Shown in pieces: positions 8,246 through 17,212 of a stretch of DNA of 64,000 bases. The stretch is from Pseudomonadota bacterium (GTDB lineage Bacteria; Myxococcota_A; UBA796; SXON01), in NCBI GenBank assembly GCA_030685065.1, contig JAUXQH010000029.1:62001-126000 (forward strand), in the 5' to 3' direction. The notes under the pieces are model-generated. The model saw nothing but the letters and a program-made list of their open reading frames with translations. It had not been told where the DNA came from and did no database searches. Position numbers and translations under genes: made by a program. Each line of letters opens with the position of its first letter. The first letter of the stretch is position 1.

Positions 8246-10081
8246 ATGCTCGTGCTCGTTGCCGTCGCGGCCCTGGCCGCCAGTCCGAACGTCGCGTCCC
8301 CGCTTGTCGTGACGACCACCCCCGTGCCCCTCGCCTCCCTCGTCGTGGATGCGGACGCGAACGGCATCCCCGACGGGTGGACCCGCGAGACGACCGTGGG
8401 CTCGCTCACCGTCGCGAAAGTGGCGGGCCCCGGCGGCGATGTGGCGCGCATCGCCTACGCGGCCGGCACCAAGGGGCACTTCTGTAGCGCTCGCACCCCG
8501 GTCTCCCCCGGCGCCACGGTGACCCTCTCCTCCGCGGTCCGCGGCGAGGCCTCCCTCGGGGATGTGACGGCGCTGCACCTCCACCTCGACGGGCCGAACG
8601 GGGTGCTCCACACCGCCCGCCGGCGCATCGACGTGGGCGACGTGGGCTGGGACCCCGTGGACATGCGCGCCACCGCCCCCGCGGGCACGGTCGGCGCACG
8701 CGTGTGCCTCGAGGTGCAGATGATCAAGGCCGACCAGCCCGGCGCCCTGCTCCTGGCCCCCCTGGTGATGTCCGAGCTGCGCGCCACGTCGCGCTCCTCG
8801 TCGCTCCCGCTCAAGCGGGTCCTGCTCGTCAGCATCGAGACGTTTCGTCGTGACCACGTGAGCGCGTACGGCTACCCGCGGCTCACGACGCCGACGTTCG
8901 ACAGCCTGGTCGCCGGCGGCACGTCGTACGACAACCACTGGACCCCCGCGCCCTACACCCACCCCTCGCTCGCCTCCCTGGTGACCGGCCTGCTGCCCAC
9001 GCGGCTCGGCTTCGTGGACAACATCCCCTCCATCGGCGGCGAGCTGCTCACCGCGGCCCAGCTGTTCGCGCGGGGCGGATATGTCACCGCCGCGTTCAAC
9101 GTCCAATACGTGCTGTCGAACCGCTACGGCCTCAACCGCGGCTTCCACTACTATCGAAACCACCCGAACGACGTGCCCGCCGCGAAGCTCACCGAGGAGG
9201 TCCTCCCCTTTCTCGAGGAGCACGGCGACGACAACCTGTTCCTGTGGATGCACTACTTCGACCCGCACGGCCCCTACCGTCCGCCCGCGGACCAACGCAA
9301 GCGCTTCGTCGGTGACGCCACCTGGGACGCGGATACCGTCACGTTCAAGCCGGGCACCGCGCAGGAAGGGAGCCCCGACATTCCGCCCTACGTGCTCGAC
9401 AAGGGCCAGACCGAGCGCCGCCATTACGTGGCAGGGTACGACGGGGACATCTCCTATCTCGACGAGGAGCTGGGCAAGCTGGTCCGCTACGTCAAGACCA
9501 AGGGTTGGGCCGAGGACACCCTGATCGTCGTGACCGCCGATCACGGTGAGTCCCTCGGCGACCACGGCCGTACCTTCTGTCACGGCTCGCTCTACGAGAC
9601 CGATCTCGACGTGCCGATGGTGATCTGGGCCCCGGGGCGGGTGGCAGCCGGAGCCCATGTCATGGCGGAGACCAACCATGTGGACGTGCTGCCGACCCTG
9701 CTCGCGTACGCGGGCCTCCCGATCCCCCCGGGGCTGCACGGGGTGAGCCTCCAGGGGGTCACCACCCAGCGTCCGGCCGGGAGCCTGCCGGTGAACCTCG
9801 CGGTGGTGGGGCGCGCTGAGCGGATGCGGTGGGCGGTTCGAGAGGGGGACACCAAGGTCATCCTCGATCGGGACGGGCGCCTGGAGTCGGCCTGGAAGCT
9901 CGACTCGGACCCCGGGGAGCTTCGGGACCTGGGCGGGATGCCGACCAAGGAAGCCCGCGCGTTGGTGAAGGCGGCGCAGGCCTGGCTGGGCGCAGGGACC
10001 TGGAAGCCGCCGATCGTGCGGGAGCAGGCGTTGGACGAAGAGGATCTCGCGCGACTCCGGGCGTTGGGGTACGTGGAGTAG
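8246..10081 (+). CDS. Sulfatase/alkaline-phosphatase-superfamily enzyme with Thr nucleophile position
   Basis: This encodes 611 residues. A short hydrophobic N-terminus (ending near AASPN) suggests export. A beta-rich N-terminal region precedes the catalytic domain from about residue 190. Motifs: VLLVSIETFRRDH (the usual metal-binding Asp of IDT is Glu198), APYTHPSLASLVTG with Thr238 where sulfatases have Cys or Ser converted to formylglycine, and TADHGESLGDHG for the C-terminal metal site. Without Cys/Ser the formylglycine mechanism is unlikely. Thr is the nucleophile in LtaS-like phosphoglycerol transferases, so a phosphatase or phosphotransferase is more plausible than a sulfatase. The C-terminal LRALGYVE ending is common in this clade. 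The gene is probably transcribed leaderless from 8234-8239. Confidence 0.8.
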   Translation: MLVLVAVAALAASPNVASPLVVTTTPVPLASLVVDADANGIPDGWTRETTVGSLTVAKVAGPGGDVARIAYAAGTKGHFCSARTPVSPGATVTLSSAVRGEASLGDVTALHLHLDGPNGVLHTARRRIDVGDVGWDPVDMRATAPAGTVGARVCLEVQMIKADQPGALLLAPLVMSELRATSRSSSLPLKRVLLVSIETFRRDHVSAYGYPRLTTPTFDSLVAGGTSYDNHWTPAPYTHPSLASLVTGLLPTRLGFVDNIPSIGGELLTAAQLFARGGYVTAAFNVQYVLSNRYGLNRGFHYYRNHPNDVPAAKLTEEVLPFLEEHGDDNLFLWMHYFDPHGPYRPPADQRKRFVGDATWDADTVTFKPGTAQEGSPDIPPYVLDKGQTERRHYVAGYDGDISYLDEELGKLVRYVKTKGWAEDTLIVVTADHGESLGDHGRTFCHGSLYETDLDVPMVIWAPGRVAAGAHVMAETNHVDVLPTLLAYAGLPIPPGLHGVSLQGVTTQRPAGSLPVNLAVVGRAERMRWAVREGDTKVILDRDGRLESAWKLDSDPGELRDLGGMPTKEARALVKAAQAWLGAGTWKPPIVREQALDEEDLARLRALGYVE

Positions 10082-10161
10082 CGGACGGGGGCCATGGTGG
10101 CGGCGCAACGCGCTATATCGCCGGCCTCCGGAGCCCGACCTTGGCTGACTTTCCCGCCGCG

Positions 10162-10872
10162 ATGCCCCACGGCCCCCTGACCGAGGTCTTCCCCGACGTG
10201 TTCGTGGTCGAGGGCGGCTTCCGCTTCGGCCCCGGCTTGACGATCGGCCGCAACATGACCGTGGTGCGCCAGGGCGACGAGCTGACGGTCATCAACTCCG
10301 TGCGCCTCACGCCCGAGGGTGAGCAGGCCCTCGCCACGTTGGGCCGCGTGGTCAACGTGGTGCGCATCGGCGCCTTCCACAGCCTGGACGATCCCTACTT
10401 CGTCGACCGGTACAAGCCCGTCTTGTGGGCGCCCCCGGGCACCCGCCACGGCGGCGGACTCCAGACCACGCGCGAGCTCGTGCCCGGCCAATCTCCCCTC
10501 GACGGCGCGCGGGTGTTCGCGTTCGAGAAGGGCAAGCGGCCCGAGGCCGCCATCGTGGTCGGCGCCGATCGGGCGGGCGGCGGCGTGCTCGTCACGTGTG
10601 ACAGCTACCAGAATTGGACCCACTACGACGGGTGCTCGCTCCTCGGCGGGCTGTTGACGCGCGCGATGGGTTTTGGCCCCACGCTCATCGGCGGCCCATG
10701 GACCAAGCAGATGGGCCCCGACGTGCGTCTGGACTTCCAGCGGCTGCTGGACGAGCCCTTCTCCCACCTCGTGCCGGGTCACGGCTCTCCGTTGGCGGAC
10801 CGCGCGAAGGAGGGGCTGCGCACCGCGATGACCAACCGGTTCGGGGTCGGCGCGGCGGGCGCGACGGCCTGA
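10162..10872 (+). CDS. DUF4336/metallo-beta-lactamase-like fold protein
   Basis: This encodes 236 residues from the ATG at 10162; an in-frame TTG at 10141 would add seven. The order PDVFVVEGGFRFG, INSVRLTPEGE, NVVRIGAFHSLDDPYFVDRY, GVLVTCDSYQNW and LVPGHGSPL follows the layout of beta-lactamase-fold hydrolases. However, the HxHxDH metal motif is reduced to FHSLDDPYF, and only the later Cys-Asp and GHG parts look intact. It may be a degenerate or differently liganded family member such as DUF4336. No signal peptide is seen. A TATATC box at 10114-10119 suggests its own promoter after the sulfatase-like gene. Function unknown. Confidence 0.6.
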   Translation: MPHGPLTEVFPDVFVVEGGFRFGPGLTIGRNMTVVRQGDELTVINSVRLTPEGEQALATLGRVVNVVRIGAFHSLDDPYFVDRYKPVLWAPPGTRHGGGLQTTRELVPGQSPLDGARVFAFEKGKRPEAAIVVGADRAGGGVLVTCDSYQNWTHYDGCSLLGGLLTRAMGFGPTLIGGPWTKQMGPDVRLDFQRLLDEPFSHLVPGHGSPLADRAKEGLRTAMTNRFGVGAAGATA

Positions 10873-10879
10873 TACGGGC

Positions 10880-10925
10880 GCGACCCCGGCGGAGGCCGCC
10901 GGGGCCGGTCCCCTCGCGGGGTCGC
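10880..10925. terminator. GC-rich hairpins between convergent genes
   Basis: CCCCGGCGG (10884-10892) and CCGCCGGGG (10896-10904) form a perfect nine-pair stem with an AGG loop. Alternatively GCGACCCCG (10880-10888) pairs with CGGGGTCGC (10917-10925). There is no T-run, so factor-independent termination is uncertain. The position eight bases after the stop of the 10162-10872 gene fits a terminator role. The rest of the 10873-11139 gap is GC-rich, with one more short hairpin (11079-11095) and no gene. Confidence 0.4.
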
Positions 10926-11139
10926 GGCAAAGCCGCTCCGTTGGCGCGGGCCCGCCGCTGCCGCGTCGGGGGCGCCGAACCGGCCGCGCCCGCGCGGCCG
11001 CCCGCAGGGCACCTCGCGCTCCTTGGCGCCGTGGCCCCGACTCCAAGCGCGTCCCCGCCGGACGCGCACGCCGGGGTCGCGAATCGCGGATTCGCCGCGG
11101 CGCGGCCCCCGATCTGGATTGGCTCGAACTGCGCGGCGC

Positions 11140-11907
11140 CTACTCCAGGCACACCCTGTAGGGCGCGACGTAGCCACTGTCGGGGATGAAGGTGGTGAGC
11201 CCCTCCCAGCAGGTGGCGCTCACCCCGTACCCCTCGAACTCGGCCACGATCTCGCCGCTCTCCGTGTAGTTGAAGATGAGGCTGTCGGCGGTCGGGCGGC
11301 TCCAGGTGCCGGAGTACTCCGGCGCGCCGTCGATCGACACGGTGTTGTCGGCGTTCAGCGTGGCGTAGTGCTCCGAGATGGAGCTTGGGAAGAGCGTGCA
11401 CTCGAAGTACGAGGAGAGCGCGGTGCCCGTGCAGTGGCTGTTGGACACGTCGCGAGCGCCGGTGAACGACACCGTGTAGTTGTCGAGCGCCGCGGTGCTG
11501 CTCGCCTGGTTGTTGCCCGTGACACTGTCACCCGAGACCGACGACGTGGCGACGACGACGAGCGGGTTGGCGCTTTCGGGCAGCGCGATGTCGAAGTACA
11601 CGCTGGTGGAGCGGCCCTTGCGGATAGAGCCGAGGCTGCACACCAGCGTGTTGCCGGTCTTCGTGCACGTGCTGCTCTTGGCGCCGAGCGTTCCCATCAC
11701 GTACACGCCGGGGCTGGTGTTCGTGACGGGCAGCTGGATGGTCACGGAGGCGCTGCCCGAGTTGGTGCTGCCCACGTTCCGCACGGTGACCGTGTATCGA
11801 CCCGTGGCGTACACCGAGACGCCCGAGGGCGCGGCGATGCTCGTGGCGAGATCGACCGCCGCGAGGGCGGGGGCGACGAGGGTGGCGATCAGGGTGGTGA
11901 GAAGCAT
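11140..11907 (-). CDS. Secreted CARDB/DUF11-type beta-sandwich protein
   Basis: This encodes 255 residues. MLLTTLIATLVAPALAA is a signal peptide cleaved near residue 17. Residues about 18-125 form a CARDB/DUF11-like domain (DLATSIAAPSGVSVYATGRY and TVTVRNVGSTNSGSASVTI), an extracellular beta-sandwich often used in adhesion. The C-terminal half contains paired Cys and a Thr/Ser-rich segment (YSGTWSRPTADSLIFNYTES). The ATG at 11907 was chosen because it opens the signal peptide; GAGG lies about 12 bases upstream, and a TATAAC box sits about 50 bases upstream. It converges on the 10162-10872 gene. Probable cell-surface or periplasmic protein. Confidence 0.75.
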   Translation of the reverse strand: MLLTTLIATLVAPALAAVDLATSIAAPSGVSVYATGRYTVTVRNVGSTNSGSASVTIQLPVTNTSPGVYVMGTLGAKSSTCTKTGNTLVCSLGSIRKGRSTSVYFDIALPESANPLVVVATSSVSGDSVTGNNQASSTAALDNYTVSFTGARDVSNSHCTGTALSSYFECTLFPSSISEHYATLNADNTVSIDGAPEYSGTWSRPTADSLIFNYTESGEIVAEFEGYGVSATCWEGLTTFIPDSGYVAPYRVCLE

Positions 11908-12049
11908 GGTTTGACGTACCTCGGTGGGGGTGGACGACTCTTCGTTCGGCAGCTTGGTTATAGCGAAGCCCCTCGCGCTTGGGATCTGTCCGACTTCTGT
12001 CATGCCCCGCGGGAGGGCGTTGCCGGCTCGGCCCAGCCCGGGCGCGGGC

Positions 12050-12060
12050 TAAGATGGACC
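12050..12060 (+). promoter_or_regulatory. Leaderless promoter: TAAGAT, 5 bases before ATG
   Basis: TAAGAT at 12050-12055 is followed by GGACC and the ATG at 12061. No Shine-Dalgarno sequence fits between them. A transcript starting about seven bases after the hexamer would begin at the start codon of the FHA regulator gene. Confidence 0.6.
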
Positions 12061-12960
12061 ATGCTCCACGCGCACGTCCGCCTCACCGATCCCCTCGGGC
12101 GTGAACACGAGCTCGTTCATGGGGACGTGATCGGCCGCCTGTGGACGGCCGCGCTGCAGCTCGATGACGGGCGGGTCAGCGAGGCGCACGCGATGGTCAG
12201 CCTGCGCGAGGGCCAGCTCCAGCTCATCCCGCTTCGGGGCGCGCTCGCGGTGGGCGGCACTCCGCAGAACCAGGTCACGCTGCGCCCCGGCCTGGCCGTC
12301 CAGCTCGCCGCGGGGGTGGAGCTCCATGTCGCCTCGGTGCACCTTCCCGACACCGTGCTCGGGGTCGAGGGCGACGAGTTGGTGCGGCAGATGTTGCCCG
12401 GCGTCTGCTCGGTCGTGCTCGACCCGACGCCCCGGATCGTGCGTGGGTGGCGTGACGATGGCGCGCTCCGGATCTGGACCACCGGCGAGGGCTGGATGGG
12501 GTGCTACGCCGGGGAGCCCCCCCAGGTGATCGCGGCGGGCTCGCGCTGGGCGCTCGGCGCCCATGAGATCGCGTTCGTGGACATTCCCCTGCACGCCGCC
12601 GGGCCGCAGACCACCCGCCGACACGGCGCCGTGGACACCCCGCTGCGCCTGGTCGCGCAGTTCGACACGGTGCAGCTCCACCGGGAGCAACAGGCGCCCG
12701 TCGTGCTCGCGGGCATGCAGGCCAGGTTGGTCTCGGAGCTGGTGGCGCTCGGGGGGCCCGTGGCGTGGGGCACGCTCGCCGAGCAGCTCTGGCCCGACGA
12801 GGAGCGGTCCCTGCAGCGCAGCCGCCTCGACACGCTGGTGTCCCGCATCCGCCGGCGTCTCCGGGCATCGGGGATCCGTGGGGACCTGGTCCGGACGAAC
12901 GGCGCCGGCACGGTCGAGCTGCTCATCTACTCGCACGACCAGGTCGAGGACCGCACCTGA
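12061..12960 (+). CDS. FHA-domain transcription regulator with C-terminal winged helix
   Basis: This encodes 299 residues. The N-terminal part reads as an FHA domain: VIGR (Gly25-Arg26), VSEAHA (Ser40...His43), an Asn in GGTPQNQ and closing strands LRPGLAVQL. FHA domains bind phosphothreonine. The C-terminal 80 residues (LAEQLWPDE...SRLDTLVSRIRRRLR) match the OmpR/SARP-type winged-helix DNA-binding domain. The gene overlaps the Ser/Thr kinase gene as TGATG. The arrangement recalls mycobacterial EmbR-PknH, where a kinase phosphorylates an FHA-containing winged-helix activator, but with the domain order reversed. A phosphorylation-controlled transcription factor is inferred. Confidence 0.75.
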   Translation: MLHAHVRLTDPLGREHELVHGDVIGRLWTAALQLDDGRVSEAHAMVSLREGQLQLIPLRGALAVGGTPQNQVTLRPGLAVQLAAGVELHVASVHLPDTVLGVEGDELVRQMLPGVCSVVLDPTPRIVRGWRDDGALRIWTTGEGWMGCYAGEPPQVIAAGSRWALGAHEIAFVDIPLHAAGPQTTRRHGAVDTPLRLVAQFDTVQLHREQQAPVVLAGMQARLVSELVALGGPVAWGTLAEQLWPDEERSLQRSRLDTLVSRIRRRLRASGIRGDLVRTNGAGTVELLIYSHDQVEDRT

Positions 12961-15923
12961 TGGGTGACTCGCGCGCCGCCGAGCCGACCGTTCAGCCCCA
13001 GAGCGGTCAGCCGATCACGGCCGGCCGAGGGATGCCGGAAGAGCGCCTGGGCGCCCCGGACCCCGCGCCCCGCTACGAGGTGGGCGGGCTCCTCGGCCGC
13101 GGCGGGATGGGAGAGGTGCACGTGGCGCGCGATCCGCGCCTGGGGCGGGACGTGGCGCTCAAGACGTCGCGACCGGAAAACCCGGACGGCGCGCGCCGCC
13201 TGGCCCGCGAAGCGAGCCTCACCGCGCGGCTCGAGCATCCGAACATCGTGCCCGTGTACGCCGCGGGCCGCGATCCGAGCGGCGCCCCCTACTACACGAT
13301 GCGCGTGCTCTCCGGGCGCACGTTGGCCTCCGCGATCGCCGAGGCAGGCAGCCTCTCCGCGCGGCTCCAACTGGTGCGGAACGTGCTCGGCGCGGCGGAG
13401 GCGATCGCGTACGCGCACGGGCGCGGCGTGCTGCACCGCGACCTGAAGCCCGCCAACATCATGGTGGGGATGTTCGGCGAGTCGCTCGTCACCGACTGGG
13501 GGTTGGCCTGCACGTTCGACAAGCAGGACGAGGAGCGCGGCGGGGGCACCCCCGGCTTTGCCAGCCCCGAGCAGCAGAGCGGCGCGCACCTTGACGGCCG
13601 GGCCGACGTGTACGGCCTGGGTGCCACGCTGTTCACCATCCTGACCGGGACCGCGCCGCCGCTCCCCGCCCCCCCGCTCCGCGCCGTGCTCCCCGAGGCT
13701 CCGCCCGAGCTCGCCGCCATCGTGGACCGCGCGCTCCAGGCCGATCCAGCGCGGCGCTACCCGGGTGCACGCGCGCTGGCCGACGATCTGTTGGCCTGGT
13801 TCGAGGGCCGGCGGGTGGCCGCGCACGTCTACACCCCGCGGGACCTCGCGCTGCGCCTGTGGGCAAGCTGGCGCGTGCCCATCGTGGTCGGCGTGGTCGG
13901 CGCGGTCGCGCTGGCAACGGCCGTGGGTGTCGGTTGGTTCAACACCTCCCAGGAGCGCGTCCGCGCGCAGCACTCCGAGGGCGTGGCGCTCGCGGCGAAG
14001 GCCGCGGAGGAGGAGGCGCTCGCATCGGCCCTGCTCGCCCAGGCGCTCAGCGCCGCTCGGGAAGAGCGCGCGATGGACGCCGAGGTGCTCGCCGCCAACG
14101 CGCTGGTGCGCCGGGAGCTGCCCGAAGCGCGCGGCGTGCTGGCCCAATTCGGCGGGCGGCCCCGGATGTCACTGCTGCGGCGGTCCGCCCTGCCCGCGTG
14201 CGAATATCGCGACTTGAGCCCCGATGGCAGCCTGCTGCTGTGCGCGGACAGTACGGGCGCACGCTTGTACCGCGCGCACGACGACGGGGTGGTCGCGAGC
14301 GCACCGGGCTCCTATTTCGGCGTCAATTTCGCCGGAGAGAACGGGCAGATGGTGCTGATTGGGAGCTCCCACGAGCTCTACGCCTGGGCGCCGCCCGAGG
14401 CCCCACGGCGGATCGATCTGATCGCCCCCGATGCCAAGTTCGGACCCACCTCGGTGCCCGGAACGATCTCGCTGGTCAGCCACTCCACCAGCGGGTGGAT
14501 GGACACACGCGCCGGGACGTCCTTTCGATGGCGGGCGTGTGTGGGCGCCGCCGACCAGGGGACGGCGATCGCGGCGGACGGGAGCGTATTCACGACGTGC
14601 GAGGACCGGCGCGTGGTGCATGGGCTCCCCGGGGAGCCAGGGCGCTTGTTCGTGACCTTGGCGGAGCGTGACGCGGCCACGATGGTCGCCACCGGCTCCG
14701 CGGGCGAGGTGCTGGTGAGCACGGTGCGCGGGAGCGTGCTGGTCTTCGACGCGGAGGGGCACGAGATCGAGCGCTTCGTCGGCGGAGGAGAGACACCCCA
14801 CGCCCTCGCCATCCGCCCCGATCGCATCGCCGTCTCCTTCGACGACGGCACCGTCATGGTTTGGGAGCGCGGCTCCCGGATCCTGCTCGCCAGCTTCCGC
14901 GTGGACTTTGCCCACCTCGTGTGGGTCGATGCCATCGGCTCCGTCTTGCGCATCGTGGGCCCCGTCATGGAAGACCGCGCCGTCTCCCTGATCCGATATC
15001 CGCATCGCATCGCGACCGGCTCCGGCGTGTCGGGGCTCGCCCTCTCCCCCGACATCCAGCGGGTGGCGGTGGGGCTCGGGGATGGCAGGGTGCGCGAATT
15101 CGCGCTGGCCGACGGCGCCCCGCAGGGCTCGTGGAGCTGGTCACGAAACGTCGCGAAGGACGTAGCATACGACCCGACCGGGACGCTCCTCGCGACCGCG
15201 ATCTCCACCGACCTCCCGCAGCGCATCCTCACCCGCCCCGGGGGGCTGGAGCGGCTCCTGGGCGTGCCCGAGAAGGGGCTTCGCCGCGTGGTCTGGCTCC
15301 GCAACGGATGGCTCCTGGCCTGCTCCTACCTGCCCGAGGTGTGGGGGTGGAAGGAGGGCATCGAGCGGCCGATCAAGCTGGCCGACGTGCAGTTGCGCGA
15401 GTTCGAGCGCGATCCGTCCGGCGCGGGAGCGGCAGGGTTGGATCTGCAAGGCGGGGTGTGGCGCGTGGACGACGCGGAGCCGCCCCGGATTCGCCGGGTG
15501 TTCGAGGTGCCCGACGCGGGTGCGGTGGCGGCCATGGGGGACGCGACGATCGTGCTGACCAATTCGGAGATGATCCAATTCGACGGCGCCGGCACGGAGA
15601 CCTGGCGCGCGCACCTGGGGGTGCCAAGTCAGGACCTGGCCCTCTCCCCCGATCATACGCTCGTCGCCGTCGCGCTGATCGACGGCGACGTGACCATCTG
15701 GAAGGTCGGCGCACAGGCGCCGCTCGCGCGGCTGGTCGGGCACACATCGCGCGTCGGCGAGCTCGCGTTCTCCACGGACGGGCGTTGGCTCGTCACCGGA
15801 GGGTGGGACGACACGATCCGCCTGTGGTCCATGACCTCGCTCCAGGAGCCCGCGGCCGCGGTCAAGGCCCGGCTGGAGGGGGAGTGGGGCACCGGCCTGG
15901 CCGAGGCGCTGGGGGATCGGTAG
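12960..15923 (+). CDS. Membrane Ser/Thr protein kinase with WD40 repeats
   Basis: This encodes 987 residues. The cytoplasmic kinase domain spans about 38-285: glycine loop GRGGMGEVH, Lys68, catalytic HRDLKPAN (Asp160, Asn165), DWG at 178-180 in place of DFG, and GTPGFASPEQ. A single membrane helix follows at about 300-325 (VPIVVGVVGAVALATAVGVG), then a short Ala/Glu-rich coiled segment and a long C-terminal region with degenerate WD40 repeats, the last being the clearest (GHTSRVGELAFSTDGRWLV, GGWDDTIRLWSM). The propeller is predicted to lie outside the membrane and sense or scaffold. The ATG overlaps the stop of the FHA regulator (TGATG), so the two are translationally coupled. The substrate is likely that regulator (inference). 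Confidence 0.88.
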   Translation: MGDSRAAEPTVQPQSGQPITAGRGMPEERLGAPDPAPRYEVGGLLGRGGMGEVHVARDPRLGRDVALKTSRPENPDGARRLAREASLTARLEHPNIVPVYAAGRDPSGAPYYTMRVLSGRTLASAIAEAGSLSARLQLVRNVLGAAEAIAYAHGRGVLHRDLKPANIMVGMFGESLVTDWGLACTFDKQDEERGGGTPGFASPEQQSGAHLDGRADVYGLGATLFTILTGTAPPLPAPPLRAVLPEAPPELAAIVDRALQADPARRYPGARALADDLLAWFEGRRVAAHVYTPRDLALRLWASWRVPIVVGVVGAVALATAVGVGWFNTSQERVRAQHSEGVALAAKAAEEEALASALLAQALSAAREERAMDAEVLAANALVRRELPEARGVLAQFGGRPRMSLLRRSALPACEYRDLSPDGSLLLCADSTGARLYRAHDDGVVASAPGSYFGVNFAGENGQMVLIGSSHELYAWAPPEAPRRIDLIAPDAKFGPTSVPGTISLVSHSTSGWMDTRAGTSFRWRACVGAADQGTAIAADGSVFTTCEDRRVVHGLPGEPGRLFVTLAERDAATMVATGSAGEVLVSTVRGSVLVFDAEGHEIERFVGGGETPHALAIRPDRIAVSFDDGTVMVWERGSRILLASFRVDFAHLVWVDAIGSVLRIVGPVMEDRAVSLIRYPHRIATGSGVSGLALSPDIQRVAVGLGDGRVREFALADGAPQGSWSWSRNVAKDVAYDPTGTLLATAISTDLPQRILTRPGGLERLLGVPEKGLRRVVWLRNGWLLACSYLPEVWGWKEGIERPIKLADVQLREFERDPSGAGAAGLDLQGGVWRVDDAEPPRIRRVFEVPDAGAVAAMGDATIVLTNSEMIQFDGAGTETWRAHLGVPSQDLALSPDHTLVAVALIDGDVTIWKVGAQAPLARLVGHTSRVGELAFSTDGRWLVTGGWDDTIRLWSMTSLQEPAAAVKARLEGEWGTGLAEALGDR

Positions 15924-15934
15924 GGCGCTGCCGT

Positions 15935-16870
15935 CTACGCGGTTTCGGACCAGCGCCCGAGCGGCCGCAGGCGTGAGACGCCTGGACCTACGCGGAGATC
16001 GCCCTCGGGGAGCGCGTAGAAGCGCGGATCACCGACGACGCGGACGCAGGCGGCGAGCACGGGATCGGCGATGTTCTGGGCGCGGGACGGTGTGCCGGCC
16101 GCCGCGCGAGTGGCCGTGCCTCGGTCGACGCCCAATGCTGCGGCGATGGCCGCGATGCCCAAGCCGTGCGCTGCCGCCGTTCGGATTGTGTAGGTGCGTG
16201 GCAGACCGCGGACGAACGCCGCCGCGCGGGGCACGCGGTACAGGCCGCAGACGCCGTCCAGGATGTCGTCCATGCCGAAGTCGGCGAAGCGGATGCGCGG
16301 GAGCTCCGCCGAGGGGCGAACCGTGGGGTCGGCGGCGAGCCAGGCGAAGTGACGCGCGGCCTGTTCCATGCGTGGACGCGCGGGGATGGCCGCGAGCCCC
16401 ACAGCATCGCGGGCGGTCGACCAGGGCCAGGTCAGCGGATCGTCGACAATACGGGCGCGGCAAGGGTTGAGCTCGATGTACCGCTGCACGGTGGCCGACT
16501 TTTGCCGGTCTGCGATCGGCTCCGCGCGCGGCGTCCGCTCGAACACCGGCCCGCGGGTTCCCCAGCGAGCGTTGCGCAGCCGCGCGTAGCCGGCGAGGAC
16601 ACGGCCCAACTTCCCGCCCGGATCGTCGTGTGGGAGCTGGAGGTGCCCGTGGTTGGGCATCAGGCAGAGCGCCACCAGCTCGGGGAACGCCACCACGAGC
16701 ATGCGCCAGAGCTCAGCCGCCTCCCCATGCGTGTGGAACAGGAGGTTCCTGGAGGGAGTTCGGAACACGTGGTGGTACATGGTCGCGGCGCCATGCACGG
16801 CTTGGGCCGTAGGTAGGAGCAGCACTTTTTCGAAATGCTGTCGGCGGACGTTCGTCGGGATGGTGGACAT
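15935..16870 (-). CDS. REP-associated tyrosine transposase-like protein (Y1/RAYT)
   Basis: This encodes 311 residues. The HUH-like motif is MPNHGHLQL (His74-Gly-His76), the candidate catalytic Tyr is Tyr95 in LAGYARLRN, and RYIELNPCRARIVDDPLTW followed by WPWSTA is the classic C-terminal signature of TnpA-REP proteins. A helix-turn-helix-like segment (GIAAIAAALGVDRGTATRA) follows near residue 260. No second transposase ORF, terminal inverted repeats or target duplication is visible, so it is a single-copy RAYT-like gene rather than a mobile IS. REP-like repeats lie upstream, as expected of RAYT neighbourhoods. Its stop is 11 bases from that of the kinase gene. The ATG at 16870 begins the conserved region; no ribosome-binding site is obvious. 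Confidence 0.82.
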   Translation of the reverse strand: MSTIPTNVRRQHFEKVLLLPTAQAVHGAATMYHHVFRTPSRNLLFHTHGEAAELWRMLVVAFPELVALCLMPNHGHLQLPHDDPGGKLGRVLAGYARLRNARWGTRGPVFERTPRAEPIADRQKSATVQRYIELNPCRARIVDDPLTWPWSTARDAVGLAAIPARPRMEQAARHFAWLAADPTVRPSAELPRIRFADFGMDDILDGVCGLYRVPRAAAFVRGLPRTYTIRTAAAHGLGIAAIAAALGVDRGTATRAAAGTPSRAQNIADPVLAACVRVVGDPRFYALPEGDLRVGPGVSRLRPLGRWSETA

Positions 16871-17212
16871 CCGTCGGGGTCGATCGCGGGGGAGCACGGC
16901 GGGTGAGCCGGCGGCGCCGCGCCGGGGCGGGGCGGCGTGCCGGGGGCGGCGTGCCGGTGCGGGCGATCCGGCGGCGCCGCGCCAGAGTCTGGTCGAACGC
17001 CGCACCGTCGACACAGAGCCGGGCTGAACGCCGCACGTTGGGCGGCCGTTGCCGGAAAACCGCGCGGATCGCGCGCCGGGACACCGTCGGGGCGGCCTCG
17101 TGGGGCCCGGGTGCGGCGTTCGACCCCTCGTTGCGCGGTCGGTGCGGCGTTGGGAGGGGCACTGCGTCAGAGAGACCGCCACCGGGGAGCGCCACCCGGC
17201 CCCGCCCTCCCG
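16871..17212. repeat. Gene-free GC-rich region with REP-like inverted repeats
   Basis: This is the only gap over 300 bases. It contains GTCGAACGCCGCAC at 16992-17005 and its exact reverse complement GTGCGGCGTTCGAC at 17111-17124. Further partial copies are GAACGCCGCAC at 17026-17036 and GTGCGGCGTT at 17142-17151. Two direct and two inverted copies within 160 bases resemble a REP/REPIN cluster. Nearer the transposase gene, CCGGCGGCGCCGCGCC occurs twice (around 16910 and 16970), with GGCGGCGTGCCGG between. No convincing ORF lies here. The promoter of the following lipoprotein gene starts at 17213. Confidence 0.6.

Noticed and set aside
15935..16870. Complete insertion sequence
   Set aside because: No terminal inverted repeats, target duplication or second gene were seen; the protein matches single-copy RAYTs.
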